DNA from: Buttiauxella gaviniae ATCC 51604
GTDB lineage: Bacteria; Pseudomonadota; Gammaproteobacteria; Enterobacterales; Enterobacteriaceae
Direction: 5' to 3'
Assembly (NCBI RefSeq): GCF_001654835.1
Contig: NZ_LXEP01000031.1
Span: 310,001-374,000, forward strand
DNA length: 64,000 nt
Shown piece by piece: positions 1 through 9,139 of this stretch; the stretch's first letter is position 1, and the number at the start of each line of letters is the position of its first letter. The position numbers and the translations under genes are program-made. The notes beneath the pieces were generated by a model that was not told the origin of the DNA, did not search any database, and saw only the letters and a program-made list of their open reading frames with translations.

Positions 1-836
1 TCAAATTTCTCAGGATTTAAGATTAATGGGCCCGCTAACTGCCCGAGACTACGGGCGAAAAGTAACGCCAGTGCCATGCTTTGCGCTTCAGAACCTGAAA
101 ATGTTGGTGGAACCAGTGCGGGTAGCAGTGCCATGGCAGGGGCTGCAGCTAACGCCAGCAGGGGTAAAAGTAAAATCCCACGCCGCTGTACGCCTGACAA
201 TGTTCGCCAATTAATCTGCGCTTGTGAGGGGGAAACTTTAATGAAGGTTTTAGCGAAACGTGACTGCGACAATCTTAATAATATTAGTGCGATGACAAAG
301 CTTGAAGCATCGAGAACCAGCAGTGACATTACGCTGATATGCCCTAGCAGCAACAGACCCAGGCAAACGCCAAAAATCACATAGCAGGCGAAAATGATGG
401 TTTCGAGTGTGGTGGCAACCGGCAGTTCTTTCTCGGTCAGTCCCGTTTTAAAAATCTTACTGATTGCCGGGAATGTCATCCCGATAGTGAATGCTGAGGC
501 GGTCTGAGCAATGAGAAACATCGGAATAGAACCCGTCATTACAGCGCTGAGTGGCGCGAGAAGACCTAGCATACCCAAACATTCCCCCACTATCAGAATC
601 TTGAAGGGGTTTGCACTTTGGCAGTAGCGCTCGCCTATTTTGCTGCCAATTAAACCAGGAACGGTAGAAAGAACGTAGGCGAGGGCTAGTGAGGTTGTCG
701 GTGCCGCCAGGCGAATGAGTTCGCTAAAAATGACGATGTAGGTTATGCCATTTCCGATAGATGAAACAACAAAAGAGAACCCAAGAAGTAGTAGCCACGG
801 TTTGTCAGCCAGGGCCTGGTATAGTGCTTTTAGCAT
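1..836 (-). CDS. MFS transporter, C-terminus cut by window edge
   Basis: The frame is open on the minus strand from an ATG at 836 to the window edge, giving about 278 residues with no stop, so the C-terminal part lies outside. The product is very hydrophobic, with many predicted membrane segments. A glycine and arginine/lysine-containing loop (GSKIGERY, about residues 68-75) after the second helix resembles the MFS loop 2-3 motif. The start is preceded by an ACGGAAAC ribosome site. It is a probable inner-membrane proton-coupled permease; the substrate cannot be read. It diverges from yohC. I do not recognise it as a specific E. coli gene, and E. coli has other genes beside yohC. Confidence 0.75.
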   Translation of the reverse strand, partial: MLKALYQALADKPWLLLLGFSFVVSSIGNGITYIVIFSELIRLAAPTTSLALAYVLSTVPGLIGSKIGERYCQSANPFKILIVGECLGMLGLLAPLSAVMTGSIPMFLIAQTASAFTIGMTFPAISKIFKTGLTEKELPVATTLETIIFACYVIFGVCLGLLLLGHISVMSLLVLDASSFVIALILLRLSQSRFAKTFIKVSPSQAQINWRTLSGVQRRGILLLPLLALAAAPAMALLPALVPPTFSGSEAQSMALALLFARSLGQLAGPLILNPEKF

Positions 837-1133
837 GATTGTTTCCGTAATAATCCAATAAGTGCACATTTCTCAACAGAGGTGAGAAATGACAAAGTCA
901 TCGTGTAGATACAGGCTTATTGGTTACGGAATTACATTGGGGAGCTGTCCTGATAAAGCATTATTGGGCGGTGTTATTTAAATATGACTCTTTCGCCGTT
1001 TCGTCAACGTGGCGGCATAAATTTTGCTATTTGCAGCATGCAGATATTTTCAGATGATTAAAAAACAATCAAGCCGCTGTGCATTATACTTTGACTGTGC
1101 TCAATCGATTTTTTTGACATGTCAGGAGGCGTT

Positions 1134-1721
1134 ATGAGTCATGTCTGGGGGCTTTTTTCCCATCCTAATCGTGAAATGCAGGACATAAAACGCGAGAACG
1201 AAACGGTAACGCATCACTACACTCACCATGTATTAATCATGGCGGCCATTCCGGTTATCTGTGCGTTTATCGGCACAACCCAAATTGGCTGGAATTTTGG
1301 TGATGGTACCTTCGTTCAATTATCGATGTTTAACGGCTTCTATCTAGGAGTACTGTTTTATGCCCTGATGCTGGCTGGTGTGGCCGTCATGGGGCGGGTC
1401 ATCTGGTGGATGGCGCGTAACTACCCGCATCGTCCGTCGCTTGCTCGTTGCATGGTGTTTGCAGGTTACGTTGCAACCCCGCTGTTTATCAGCGGCTTAG
1501 TCGCATTGTATCCATTGGTGTGGTTGTGCGTGCTGGTAGGGGCCGCAGCCCTTATTTATACCGGATACCTATTGTATGTAGGGGTGCCTGAGTTCCTTGG
1601 CATCAACAAAGAAGAGGGGATGAGCTTTTCCAGCTCAACACTCGCCATTGGCGTGCTGGTGCTTGAGGTACTGTTAGCCCTGAGTGTTATTCTTTGGGGT
1701 TATGGCTACCGTCTATTTTGA
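1134..1721 (+). CDS. yohC: YohC, Yip1-family inner-membrane protein
   Basis: 195 residues, the same length as E. coli YohC, with strong identity throughout as I recall that protein (N-terminus [12 protein letters not shown]-terminus [10 protein letters not shown]). It has a hydrophilic N-terminus of about 30 residues, then five likely membrane helices, which is the Yip1 domain pattern. Molecular function is not established; Yip1 relatives are membrane proteins of unknown role in bacteria. I chose the ATG at 1134 because it sits 5 bases after a strong AGGAGG site. An upstream in-frame ATG at 1119 would add MSGGV but lacks such a site. A stem-loop follows at 1757-1781, before pbpG. Confidence 0.93.
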   Translation: MSHVWGLFSHPNREMQDIKRENETVTHHYTHHVLIMAAIPVICAFIGTTQIGWNFGDGTFVQLSMFNGFYLGVLFYALMLAGVAVMGRVIWWMARNYPHRPSLARCMVFAGYVATPLFISGLVALYPLVWLCVLVGAAALIYTGYLLYVGVPEFLGINKEEGMSFSSSTLAIGVLVLEVLLALSVILWGYGYRLF

Positions 1722-1756
1722 TACTTGTTTACGAATCAATAGTGGCAGTTTTCAGG

Positions 1757-1781
1757 GGCGTCAGCGTATTATGCTGGCGCC
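1757..1781 (+). terminator. Stem-loop after yohC
   Basis: Nine-pair stem, GGCGTCAGC against GCTGGCGCC with one G-U pair, and a 7-base loop. It lies 36 bases after the yohC stop. The T-run afterwards is weak, so termination is probable rather than certain. Confidence 0.4.
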
Positions 1782-1854
1782 TCATCTATTCATACGCGCT
1801 GTGAAGAGATTCGAAGGACACATTATTTTTTTGAATAATTACAGAAGTGTCACC

Positions 1855-2796
1855 ATGCCGACAAAAATCCGTCTATCGTTGCTCAGCCTTGCGCTGATGA
1901 TTGCCGTACCATTCGCTTCCCAGGCTGCGAATAAAACCACCGTACAACAGGTCAGTGCCGGGCAAGAGATCGCCTCTGGCAGTGCCATGATCGTCGATCT
2001 GCAAACTAATAAAGTTCTCTATTCCAGCCATCCTGATTTGGTACGCCCGATTGCCTCAATTACCAAATTGATGACGGCAATGGTAGTGCTTGATGCGAAG
2101 TTACCGATGGATGAAATGCTGAGTGTCGATATTAGCCAAACGCCGGAAATGAAAGGAATTTATTCCCGCGTGCGCCTGAATAGTAAAATCGACCGTAAAG
2201 ACATGATGCTATTGGCATTAATGTCTTCAGAAAACCGTGCGGCAGCGAGCCTGGCACACCATTATCCTGGTGGCTATAACGCATTTATTCGTGCGATGAA
2301 TGCTAAAGCGAAATCTCTTGGCATGACACATACACGTTATGTTGAGCCGACCGGGCTTTCGATTCACAACGTCTCTACGGCACGTGACTTGTCTAAGCTG
2401 CTGATTGCCTCTAAGCAATATCCGATGCTCGGCCAGTTGAGCACCACTAAAGAAGATATGGCTACTTTCAGCAATCCGCCATACACGCTGCCATTCCGTA
2501 ATACCAACCATTTGGTTTATAACAATAAATGGAATATCCAGCTGACCAAAACCGGCTTTACCAACAATGCCGGACATTGTTTAGTGATGCGCACCATGAT
2601 TAACAATCGCCCGGTGGCGCTGGTAGTATTGGATGCGTTTGGGAAATATACCCACTTTGCGGATGCAAACCGTCTGCGTTCCTACCTGGAAACTGGCAAG
2701 GTGACCCCAGTTCCAGGCTCGGCATTAGCGTATAAAAAGCAAAAGGCTGCGCAGATGGCGAGTAACAGTATTCAAGGCAACGCGATCGACGATTAA
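1855..2796 (+). CDS. pbpG: D-alanyl-D-alanine endopeptidase (PBP7)
   Basis: 313 residues. PbpG is a periplasmic low-molecular-weight penicillin-binding protein that cuts D-Ala-meso-DAP cross-links in peptidoglycan. A signal peptide covers roughly residues 1-24 (cleavage near SQAA). The three serine-peptidase motifs of the S11 family are present: SxxK at 68-71 (SITK, nucleophile Ser68), SxN at 125-127 (SEN) and KTG at 232-234. The start at 1855 was chosen because the MPTKIR signal peptide matches the family; longer in-frame extensions upstream run back into yohC. It is followed by an ERIC element. The length and sequence agree with E. coli PbpG. Confidence 0.96.
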   Translation: MPTKIRLSLLSLALMIAVPFASQAANKTTVQQVSAGQEIASGSAMIVDLQTNKVLYSSHPDLVRPIASITKLMTAMVVLDAKLPMDEMLSVDISQTPEMKGIYSRVRLNSKIDRKDMMLLALMSSENRAAASLAHHYPGGYNAFIRAMNAKAKSLGMTHTRYVEPTGLSIHNVSTARDLSKLLIASKQYPMLGQLSTTKEDMATFSNPPYTLPFRNTNHLVYNNKWNIQLTKTGFTNNAGHCLVMRTMINNRPVALVVLDAFGKYTHFADANRLRSYLETGKVTPVPGSALAYKKQKAAQMASNSIQGNAIDD

Positions 2797-2810
2797 GGCA
2801 TTTAAAATCA

Positions 2811-2934
2811 TTCCCTAAATAGTTCGAGTTGCGGCGAGGCGGCAAGTGAAAGAGTCCCAATGAGCTTAGTTAACTAAGTGATTTGGGCGAATGAACGCAG
2901 CCAACGCAGTTGCAGCTTGAACTATGAAGGGAAT
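2811..2934 (+). repeat. ERIC element (copy 1)
   Basis: About 124 bp, bounded by the inverted ends TTCCCT and AGGGAA. It contains the ERIC core with the inverted motif GAGCTTAGTTAACTAAGTGA and the conserved arms TTCGAGTTGC and GCAGCTTGAA. It lies between pbpG and the GNAT gene in consensus orientation. Its right arm overlaps the last 13 bases of the GNAT reading frame. Confidence 0.85.
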
Positions 2935-3485
2935 TTCGGCTGCGTCCTGTCTCCTGCATTGAGCGGACGCTGCATAATTATCGTATCCCGCCATCCGCCA
3001 AGCTTAAACCCCACACTACGTAATTGACCGACCACTTCGAAACCGAGTTGACTGTGCAGGCGACATGAACCGGTATTGTTCTCGCCATCGCCAATTACCG
3101 CCACCATTTGCCGCCACGGCCCATTTTCACAACGCTCTATAAGATGGCTTAAGAGTTCGCGTCCAATACCTTGCCCGGTCATGCTGGCGTCGATATACAC
3201 CGAATCCTCAATTGTGAAACGATACGCCGGACGAGGGCGATAGGCAGTTGCGTAGCAATAACCCACCACAATTCCGCTATACAGTGCCACCAGCCAGGGA
3301 AGTTCCTGCTTGCGTATGGCTTGCAAACGTTCTTCCATTTGGCTGAATGTTGGAGGGGACTCCTCAAAAGATCCCCGACCGTGCAGGACGTGCCATTCAT
3401 AAATAGCAGTGATGGATGGGATATCATCGTTAGTGGCATCACGAATCTGTATCCGAGCGGACGGCATTGTTTCGAGGACAGACAT
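2922..3485 (-). CDS. GNAT N-acetyltransferase, phosphinothricin-acetyltransferase-like
   Basis: 187 residues of the Gcn5-related acetyltransferase fold, which transfers an acetyl group from acetyl-CoA to an amine. The acetyl-CoA-binding motif A is visible as TGQGIGRELL (Q/R-x-x-G-x-G). The pattern RDAT-DDIPSITAIYEWHV near the N-terminus and the SVGFKLGGWRDTI stretch near the C-terminus are typical of phosphinothricin or methionine-sulfone acetyltransferases (Pat/MddA type). The actual substrate is not known. I chose the ATG at 3485, six bases after an AGGAG site; a longer form would start at 3512 without one. The last codons (Phe-Pro-Ser) and the TAG come from the ERIC arm. This gene is not between pbpG and dld in E. 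coli. Confidence 0.85.
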   Translation of the reverse strand: MSVLETMPSARIQIRDATNDDIPSITAIYEWHVLHGRGSFEESPPTFSQMEERLQAIRKQELPWLVALYSGIVVGYCYATAYRPRPAYRFTIEDSVYIDASMTGQGIGRELLSHLIERCENGPWRQMVAVIGDGENNTGSCRLHSQLGFEVVGQLRSVGFKLGGWRDTIIMQRPLNAGDRTQPKFPS

Positions 3486-3500
3486 TTCTCGCTCCTGTAC

Positions 3501-3537
3501 GTAAAAAATCAAAGTGGCATGAGGTCACACCACTTTT
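3501..3537 (-). terminator. Terminator after dld
   Basis: On the minus strand AAAGTGG pairs with CCACTTT and is followed by GATTTTTT. It lies about 70 bases after the dld stop, in the gap before the GNAT start, and so should stop dld transcripts. Confidence 0.6.
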
Positions 3538-3603
3538 CGTATTTTAATTTAGTACGAAAAACAAGCGAAAAACAGCGCGAGTTCTGGCAGTTGACAGCTT
3601 CAC

Positions 3604-5349
3604 TTAATGGGGATCGTGGTGAAGCGTATGGCTACAAGCCTGCTCTTCCCACCACTTGTGCTTTGTAGTTTTACCAATCCCTGGGTTCATGCTGTTGGTC
3701 GGGTCATTCGCCTTATAAAATTGTTTTAAACTTTCAGGTGCTTCATACAAATGTCCGACATTATGTTCTGCCGGATATTGCGCACCACGTGTACGCAGCA
3801 ACTCAAGCATCTGCTCCTTCAATGCATGAGCATCAACCCCTTTCTTAACAATGTAATCCTGATGGAAAACATGGCACATAAAGTGGCCGTAATAGAGGCT
3901 GTGGCTTATCTGGCTGCTGATTTCTGGCGGTAGATGCTCAAACCAATCCTGGTCGTTACGACGCAGGGCAATATCGAGTGCCAGAATGTCTTCCACTTCA
4001 TTGGCGTGCACTGCGTGATAACGCACGGCGGCACCGGCGGCGGCAAAACGATGTAAAAAGGCTTTCGCCCCTTCGGTTGGTGTGCAGACGAAAAAGCCAC
4101 CTTCAGCCTGCTCGAAATAGCTCTCCAGCCAGTTACGGGCCTCGGCAATGCCTTCCCCAGACATTTTCAATAACAGGTGGTGTTCGTATTTACCGCGCCA
4201 CTCTTTCATACGTGGAGGTAAGTGGCTTGGGCTCCAGCCGCTCAGGCGTTGCAATACGCGGTCAGTGAAGTGGGGTTTTATAAACGGAACTTTTTCAATC
4301 CACGCATCGGTGCGGCCTTTCAGGGTGAAGAACAGCGGCATTTTATCGGTGCCGAGTTTGTCGATCATCATGAAGGTGTCTTTGCCATACACTTCGGCAA
4401 TATCGTAAATATCGCGGTGCATGTACTCGCCCGCCACCGGCAGGTTTTCAAAATTAGCCAGGATGTGGCGGCGTATTTCAGTCAGCACTTCTGGTTTATT
4501 GGAGCCGATGTAGAACACCTCATTTTGTTTTTCTGCCACAAAAGTATCGAGACGCACAGCAAATACCGCGAGCTTTCCGGCGCAGCCTGAGGCTTCAAAC
4601 AGGCGGCTTGGGTCGGCGTTAAAGCGCGATGGGGTATCAGCGTCTACATCACGTACACGCTCGGCATAATCCTTATCGGAGGCCTGGCGCTGGTCATGGA
4701 GCACATTTTCAGGTTTTACGCGCTCGTCATCGAGCTTGCCGAGAATCTGTTCGGGCGTCACACCCAAATCGATACCCAGATGGTTCACCAGCGTTAATTT
4801 GCCTTGTTCATCAATACGGGCATATAGCGCCATCTCGGTATATGCCGGGCCACGTTTGACCAGTGAACCACCGGAGTTATTACAAATCCCGCCAATTACC
4901 GACGCGCCAATGCACGATGAACCAATCACTGAATGGGGCTCACGACCTAATGGTTTTAGGGCTTTTTCTAGTTGATAGAGCGTACTTCCAGGGAAGGCCA
5001 GCACCTGCTTTCCGCCATCTAACAGCTGCAATTTATCCAGGCGCAACGTGCTGATAATGACAATTTCGCGGTCGTAATCGTTGCCGTTCGGCGTTGAGCC
5101 TTCGGTCAGGCCAGTATTAGCGGCTTGCATCAGAATAATTTTATCGGTACTGACGCAAATGCTTAGAACACGCCATAACTCAAGTAGTGTTCCGGGGAAC
5201 ACTACTGCCAGCGCATCGCCCTGGCCTGAACGAAAACCCTTACGATAACGTGCCGTTTTTGCCGCATCGGTTAATACATGTTGGCTGCCCACCAGACGGT
5301 TCAGCTCATTTATAAATGTTTGTTTTTGGGATGGCGTAGGGTTAGACAT
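3604..5349 (-). CDS. dld: Quinone-dependent D-lactate dehydrogenase
   Basis: 581 residues. Dld is a peripheral membrane FAD enzyme that oxidises D-lactate to pyruvate and passes electrons to the quinone pool. The N-terminal FAD-binding PCMH domain carries the motifs NTGLTEGSTPNG and GSSCIGASVIGGICNNSGG. The central and C-terminal part matches the D-lactate dehydrogenase membrane-binding domain (YGHFMCHVFHQDYIVKKG, AEHNVGHLYEAP). Length is near the 571 residues of E. coli Dld; the extra residues are at the C-terminus (HTLHHDPH). The ATG at 5349 follows a GGAGCGG site. It is divergent from bglX across about 190 bp. Confidence 0.96.
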   Translation of the reverse strand: MSNPTPSQKQTFINELNRLVGSQHVLTDAAKTARYRKGFRSGQGDALAVVFPGTLLELWRVLSICVSTDKIILMQAANTGLTEGSTPNGNDYDREIVIISTLRLDKLQLLDGGKQVLAFPGSTLYQLEKALKPLGREPHSVIGSSCIGASVIGGICNNSGGSLVKRGPAYTEMALYARIDEQGKLTLVNHLGIDLGVTPEQILGKLDDERVKPENVLHDQRQASDKDYAERVRDVDADTPSRFNADPSRLFEASGCAGKLAVFAVRLDTFVAEKQNEVFYIGSNKPEVLTEIRRHILANFENLPVAGEYMHRDIYDIAEVYGKDTFMMIDKLGTDKMPLFFTLKGRTDAWIEKVPFIKPHFTDRVLQRLSGWSPSHLPPRMKEWRGKYEHHLLLKMSGEGIAEARNWLESYFEQAEGGFFVCTPTEGAKAFLHRFAAAGAAVRYHAVHANEVEDILALDIALRRNDQDWFEHLPPEISSQISHSLYYGHFMCHVFHQDYIVKKGVDAHALKEQMLELLRTRGAQYPAEHNVGHLYEAPESLKQFYKANDPTNSMNPGIGKTTKHKWWEEQACSHTLHHDPH

Positions 5350-5542
5350 TTATCCGCTCCTTGGGAAAATATTGACGACTACAAGCATAGCTCGCAAATC
5401 GATAATGAATCGTCTTAAAGGTTCGAAAAATCAGCACATAACACCGAAGCGACACTTCTTACAGCAGTAACCTTGTGGCACACTGCTCGTCTTATCACTT
5501 CGTGCGGCCCTCTGTGGCGGCTTGAGCAAGAGAGTAATGTCG

Positions 5543-7840
5543 ATGAAATGGCTCTGTTCTGTAAGTATTGCAGTTAGCCTTGCGCTGCAACCCGCGCTGG
5601 CTAACGAAATGTTTGGTCCACACCCGTTAACACCTGAGGCGCGTGACGCATTCGTCACTGATTTGCTGAAGAAAATGACCACCGACGAGAAAATCGGCCA
5701 GTTGCGGTTAATCAGCGTTGGGCCGGATAACCCGAAAGAAGCCATTCGCGAGATGATCAAAAACGAGCAGGTGGGGGCGATTTTTAACACCGTCACCCGC
5801 CAGGATATCCGCGCGATGCAAGATCAGGTGATGAGTCTTAGCCGCCTGAAAATCCCATTATTCTTTGCCTACGATGTGGTTCACGGCCAACGTACTGTTT
5901 TCCCAATCAGCCTTGGTTTAGCTTCTTCTTTCAATCTTGACGCCGTGAAAACGGTGGGTCGCGTCTCTGCTTATGAAGCTGCAGATGATGGCCTGAACAT
6001 GACATGGGCACCAATGGTGGATGTGTCGCGCGACCCACGCTGGGGCCGTGTCTCCGAAGGTTTTGGTGAAGATACTTACCTGACTTCCATCATGGGTCGC
6101 ACCATGGTTGAAGCGATGCAGGGCAAAAGCCCGGCAGACCGTTATTCGGTCATGACCAGCGTGAAACACTTCGCGGCCTATGGCGCAGTTGAAGGCGGCA
6201 AAGAGTACAACACCGTTGATATGAGCCCGCAGCGACTGTTCAACGATTATATGCCGCCATACAAAGCCGCACTGGATGCTGGCAGTGGTGGTGTGATGGT
6301 GGCGCTCAATTCCCTTAACGGCACTCCGGCCTCTTCCGACTCATGGCTGCTGAAAGATTTGCTGCGCGATGAGTGGAAATTTAAAGGCATTACCATTTCA
6401 GACCACGGTGCCATTAAAGAGCTGATTAAACACGGTGTGGCGAGCGATCCGAAAGACGCAGTGCGCATAGCATTGAATTCCGGCATCAACATGAGTATGA
6501 GCGATGAGTACTACAGCAAGTACTTGCCGGAGCTGGTGAAAAGCGGTGATGTGCCAATGGCTGAACTTGATGATGCCACGCGCCATGTGCTTAACGTGAA
6601 ATATGATATGGGGCTATTCAACGACCCATACAGCCACTTAGGGCCGAAAGAATCTGACCCTGAAGACACCAACGCTGAAAGCCGCCTGCACCGTAAAGAT
6701 GCTCGCGAAGTTGCACGTGAAAGCATGGTGTTGCTGAAAAACCGTCTGGACGTATTGCCACTGAAAAAATCCGGCACCATTGCCGTGGTTGGCCCGTTGG
6801 CTGACAGCAAACGTGACATGATGGGGAGTTGGTCAGCTGCTGGTGTTGCCGATCAAACCATCACAGTACTTCAGGGCATCAAAAGTGCCGTGGGTGACAA
6901 AGCCAAAATCGTGGTTGCCAAAGGCGCTAACGTCACTGATGAAAAAGGCATTGTTGATTTCCTAAACCAGTACGAACCAGCCGTTACGGTTGATACCCGT
7001 TCTGCACAGGCGATGATCGATGAAGCGGTTAATACTGCGAAATCTGCTGATGTTGTTGTTGCTGTTGTTGGTGAAGCTCAGGGGATGGCGCACGAAGCCT
7101 CAAGCCGTACCGATCTGGTGCTGCCACAAAGCCAGCGTGATTTAATTGCCGCTTTGAAAGCGACCGGTAAACCGCTAGTGCTGGTGTTGATGAACGGCCG
7201 CCCTCTGGCATTGGTGAAAGAAAATCAACAGGCTGATGCGCTGCTGGAAGCCTGGTATAGCGGCACTGAAGGCGGGAACGCGGTGGCCGATATCCTGTTT
7301 GGCGATTACAACCCGTCAGGCAAATTGCCGATGTCCTTCCCACGTTCTGTCGGGCAGATCCCAACCTATTACAGCCACCTGAATACAGGGCGTCCGTACA
7401 ATCCGGAAAAACCAAACAAATATACATCTCGCTACTTTGATGAAGCGAACGGCCCGCTGTTCCCATTCGGTTATGGCCTGAGCTACACCACTTTCAGCGT
7501 GTCTGATGTGAAAATGTCTGCACCATCAATGAAAGCGGATGGCAAAGTCGAAGCTTCTGTCGAAGTGAAAAACACCGGTGATCGTGAAGGTGAAACTGTC
7601 GTACAGATGTATTTGCAGGACGTCACCGCATCGATGAGCCGCCCGGTTAAAGAGCTGAAAGGCTTTAAGAAAGTTTCACTCAAACCTGGTGAAACGCAGA
7701 CTGTAAGCTTCCCGATTGATGTTGAAGCGCTGAAGTTCTGGAACGCGCAGATGAAACATGTTGCCGAGCCTGGCAAGTTTAATGTGTTTATCGGTCTGGA
7801 TTCTGCCCGTGTGAAACAGAGCGAGTTTGAACTCAAGTAA
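5543..7840 (+). CDS. bglX: Periplasmic beta-glucosidase BglX
   Basis: 765 residues, exactly the length of E. coli BglX. It is a glycoside hydrolase family 3 enzyme that removes terminal beta-D-glucose from oligosaccharides in the periplasm. A signal peptide spans residues 1-20 (ends PALA). The GH3 N-terminal barrel contains the nucleophile region ITISDHGA with Asp287; the C-terminal GH3 domain contains AHEASSR, where the acid/base lies; a fibronectin-III-like domain ends the protein. I chose ATG 5543 (MKWLCS) by family match. ATG 5537 and TTG 5522 are possible in-frame starts, and the AAGAGAG site fits 5543 at 9 bases. An ERIC element follows directly. Confidence 0.95.
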   Translation: MKWLCSVSIAVSLALQPALANEMFGPHPLTPEARDAFVTDLLKKMTTDEKIGQLRLISVGPDNPKEAIREMIKNEQVGAIFNTVTRQDIRAMQDQVMSLSRLKIPLFFAYDVVHGQRTVFPISLGLASSFNLDAVKTVGRVSAYEAADDGLNMTWAPMVDVSRDPRWGRVSEGFGEDTYLTSIMGRTMVEAMQGKSPADRYSVMTSVKHFAAYGAVEGGKEYNTVDMSPQRLFNDYMPPYKAALDAGSGGVMVALNSLNGTPASSDSWLLKDLLRDEWKFKGITISDHGAIKELIKHGVASDPKDAVRIALNSGINMSMSDEYYSKYLPELVKSGDVPMAELDDATRHVLNVKYDMGLFNDPYSHLGPKESDPEDTNAESRLHRKDAREVARESMVLLKNRLDVLPLKKSGTIAVVGPLADSKRDMMGSWSAAGVADQTITVLQGIKSAVGDKAKIVVAKGANVTDEKGIVDFLNQYEPAVTVDTRSAQAMIDEAVNTAKSADVVVAVVGEAQGMAHEASSRTDLVLPQSQRDLIAALKATGKPLVLVLMNGRPLALVKENQQADALLEAWYSGTEGGNAVADILFGDYNPSGKLPMSFPRSVGQIPTYYSHLNTGRPYNPEKPNKYTSRYFDEANGPLFPFGYGLSYTTFSVSDVKMSAPSMKADGKVEASVEVKNTGDREGETVVQMYLQDVTASMSRPVKELKGFKKVSLKPGETQTVSFPIDVEALKFWNAQMKHVAEPGKFNVFIGLDSARVKQSEFELK

Positions 7841-7841
7841 T

Positions 7842-7972
7842 TACCCTTCATATTTGAAGCTGCACCTGCGTTGGCTGCGCCCATTCGCCCCAGTCACATA
7901 GTTATCTATGCTTCTGGGGACTTATGGACTTATGGACTTGCCGCCTTGCCGCAACTCCAACTATTTTGGGTA
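7842..7972 (-). repeat. ERIC element (copy 2) with internal tandem repeat
   Basis: Inverted relative to the consensus and bounded by TACCC and GGGTA. It has the ERIC centre CCCCAGTCACATAGTTATCTATG and the ends GAAGCTGCA and CAACTCCAACTATTTTGGG. A 9-base unit (cttatggac) is repeated in tandem, making the copy slightly longer than usual. It starts two bases after the bglX stop. Confidence 0.82.
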
Positions 7973-7994
7973 ATGGCTATAACACCCCCCCATC

Positions 7995-8019
7995 AAGAGC
8001 CGGTTTTCCGGCTCTTTTC
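7995..8019 (+). terminator. Rho-independent terminator after bglX
   Basis: Nine-pair stem AAGAGCCGG / CCGGCTCTT with a TTTT loop, followed by a short T-run. It lies downstream of bglX and the ERIC copy. Confidence 0.8.
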
Positions 8020-8059
8020 TTATTCTGCACCTCATCCCTCACCAACCTGTCAATTCTCG

Positions 8060-8070
8060 TCTAAACTTTT
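8060..8070 (+). promoter_or_regulatory. Possible sigma-S -10 element of osmF
   Basis: TCTAAACTTTT lies about 46 bases before the osmF start and fits the extended sigma-S -10 pattern (CTAxxCTT). In E. coli this operon is known to be sigma-S- and osmotic-stress-dependent. No clear -35 was identified. This is inference from pattern and family knowledge. Confidence 0.4.
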
Positions 8071-8115
8071 GCGAGTTCATGATTTTTAAGCAAAGAAAAA
8101 CAGTGAGGAAGCACG

Positions 8116-9027
8116 ATGAACGTATCAGCGCGTTGGGGTATGGCGGGGTTAGTCTTACTGGCTGCAGGGACACAAGCTGCGGAGCCGGTGAAAGTTGGTT
8201 CAAAAATTGATACCGAAGGCTCACTGCTCGGCAATATCATTTTGCAGGTACTGGACAGCCACGGTGTCAAAACGGTCAATAAAGTGCAATTAGGCACCAC
8301 CCCGGTCGTGCGTGGCGCGATTACGGCGGGCGAACTGGATATTTACCCGGAATACACCGGTAACGGGGCATTTTTCTTTAAAGATGAAAAAGATGCTGCA
8401 TGGAAAAATGCGCAACAGGGCTATGAGAAAGTTAAAAAACTCGACGCTGAAAAAAATCATCTCGTGTGGCTGACACCTGCTCCGGCAAACAACACCTGGA
8501 CCATCGCGGTGCGCAAAGATTTGGCTGAGAAAAACAAACTCACCTCGCTTGACGATCTCAGCGCGTACCTGAAAAAAGGCGGTGAGTTTAAGCTTGCTGC
8601 TTCCGCTGAATTTATCGAACGCTCTGACGCGCTTCCTGCCTTTGAAAAAGCCTATGGCTTTAAACTTGAACAGCCGCAACTGCTCTCGCTGGCTGGCGGC
8701 GACACGGCTGTGACCATAAAAGCTGCGGCGCAGCAAACCTCTGGTGTGAATGCGGCAATGGCTTACGGAACGGATGGCCCGGTGGCGGCACTTGGCCTGC
8801 AAACGCTGAGCGATCCGAAAGGTGTGCAGCCAATTTATGCGCCAACGCCTGTTGTGCGTGAAGCAGTGCTAAAGGCTTATCCGCAGATGGACGAATGGCT
8901 TAAACCGGTGTTTGCATCACTTGATGAGAAAACACTGCAACAGCTTAACGCCAGCATTGCGGTGGAAGGGCTGGATGCCAAAAAAGTGGCTGCTGATTAC
9001 CTGAAACAAAAAGGCTTTGTGAAGTAG
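8116..9027 (+). CDS. osmF: Osmoprotectant ABC transporter substrate-binding protein OsmF
   Basis: 303 residues. OsmF (YehZ) is the periplasmic binding protein of the YehZYXW importer for glycine betaine and related compounds. A signal peptide covers residues 1-21 (cut after TQA). The mature part is an OpuAC-type binding domain with the motifs VGSKIDTEGSLLGNI and DIYPEYTGNG. The ATG follows GAGGAAGCACG. It is the first gene of osmF-yehY-yehX-yehW, with 112 bp to yehY. In E. coli this system has low affinity for betaine and is induced by osmotic stress and stationary phase. Confidence 0.94.
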   Translation: MNVSARWGMAGLVLLAAGTQAAEPVKVGSKIDTEGSLLGNIILQVLDSHGVKTVNKVQLGTTPVVRGAITAGELDIYPEYTGNGAFFFKDEKDAAWKNAQQGYEKVKKLDAEKNHLVWLTPAPANNTWTIAVRKDLAEKNKLTSLDDLSAYLKKGGEFKLAASAEFIERSDALPAFEKAYGFKLEQPQLLSLAGGDTAVTIKAAAQQTSGVNAAMAYGTDGPVAALGLQTLSDPKGVQPIYAPTPVVREAVLKAYPQMDEWLKPVFASLDEKTLQQLNASIAVEGLDAKKVAADYLKQKGFVK

Positions 9028-9139
9028 GTTACTGAACGACTGGTGGATGGGCTGGTGCCTATCCACCCTGGAATGGCTTTAACCCCGGTCGGACACGCGT
9101 AATGCTTTCCTACCACGATAAAAACAACAGGATGTCTGT

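Noticed and set aside
76-384. Plus-strand open frame of 102 codons near the window start
   Set aside because: It is antisense to the long uninterrupted hydrophobic MFS frame on the minus strand, which is the real gene.
8290-8802. Long open frame antisense to osmF (170 codons)
   Set aside because: It is fully inside osmF, has no ribosome site or family motifs, and its composition is that of a complementary shadow of a coding gene. The same holds for many other antisense frames across the window.
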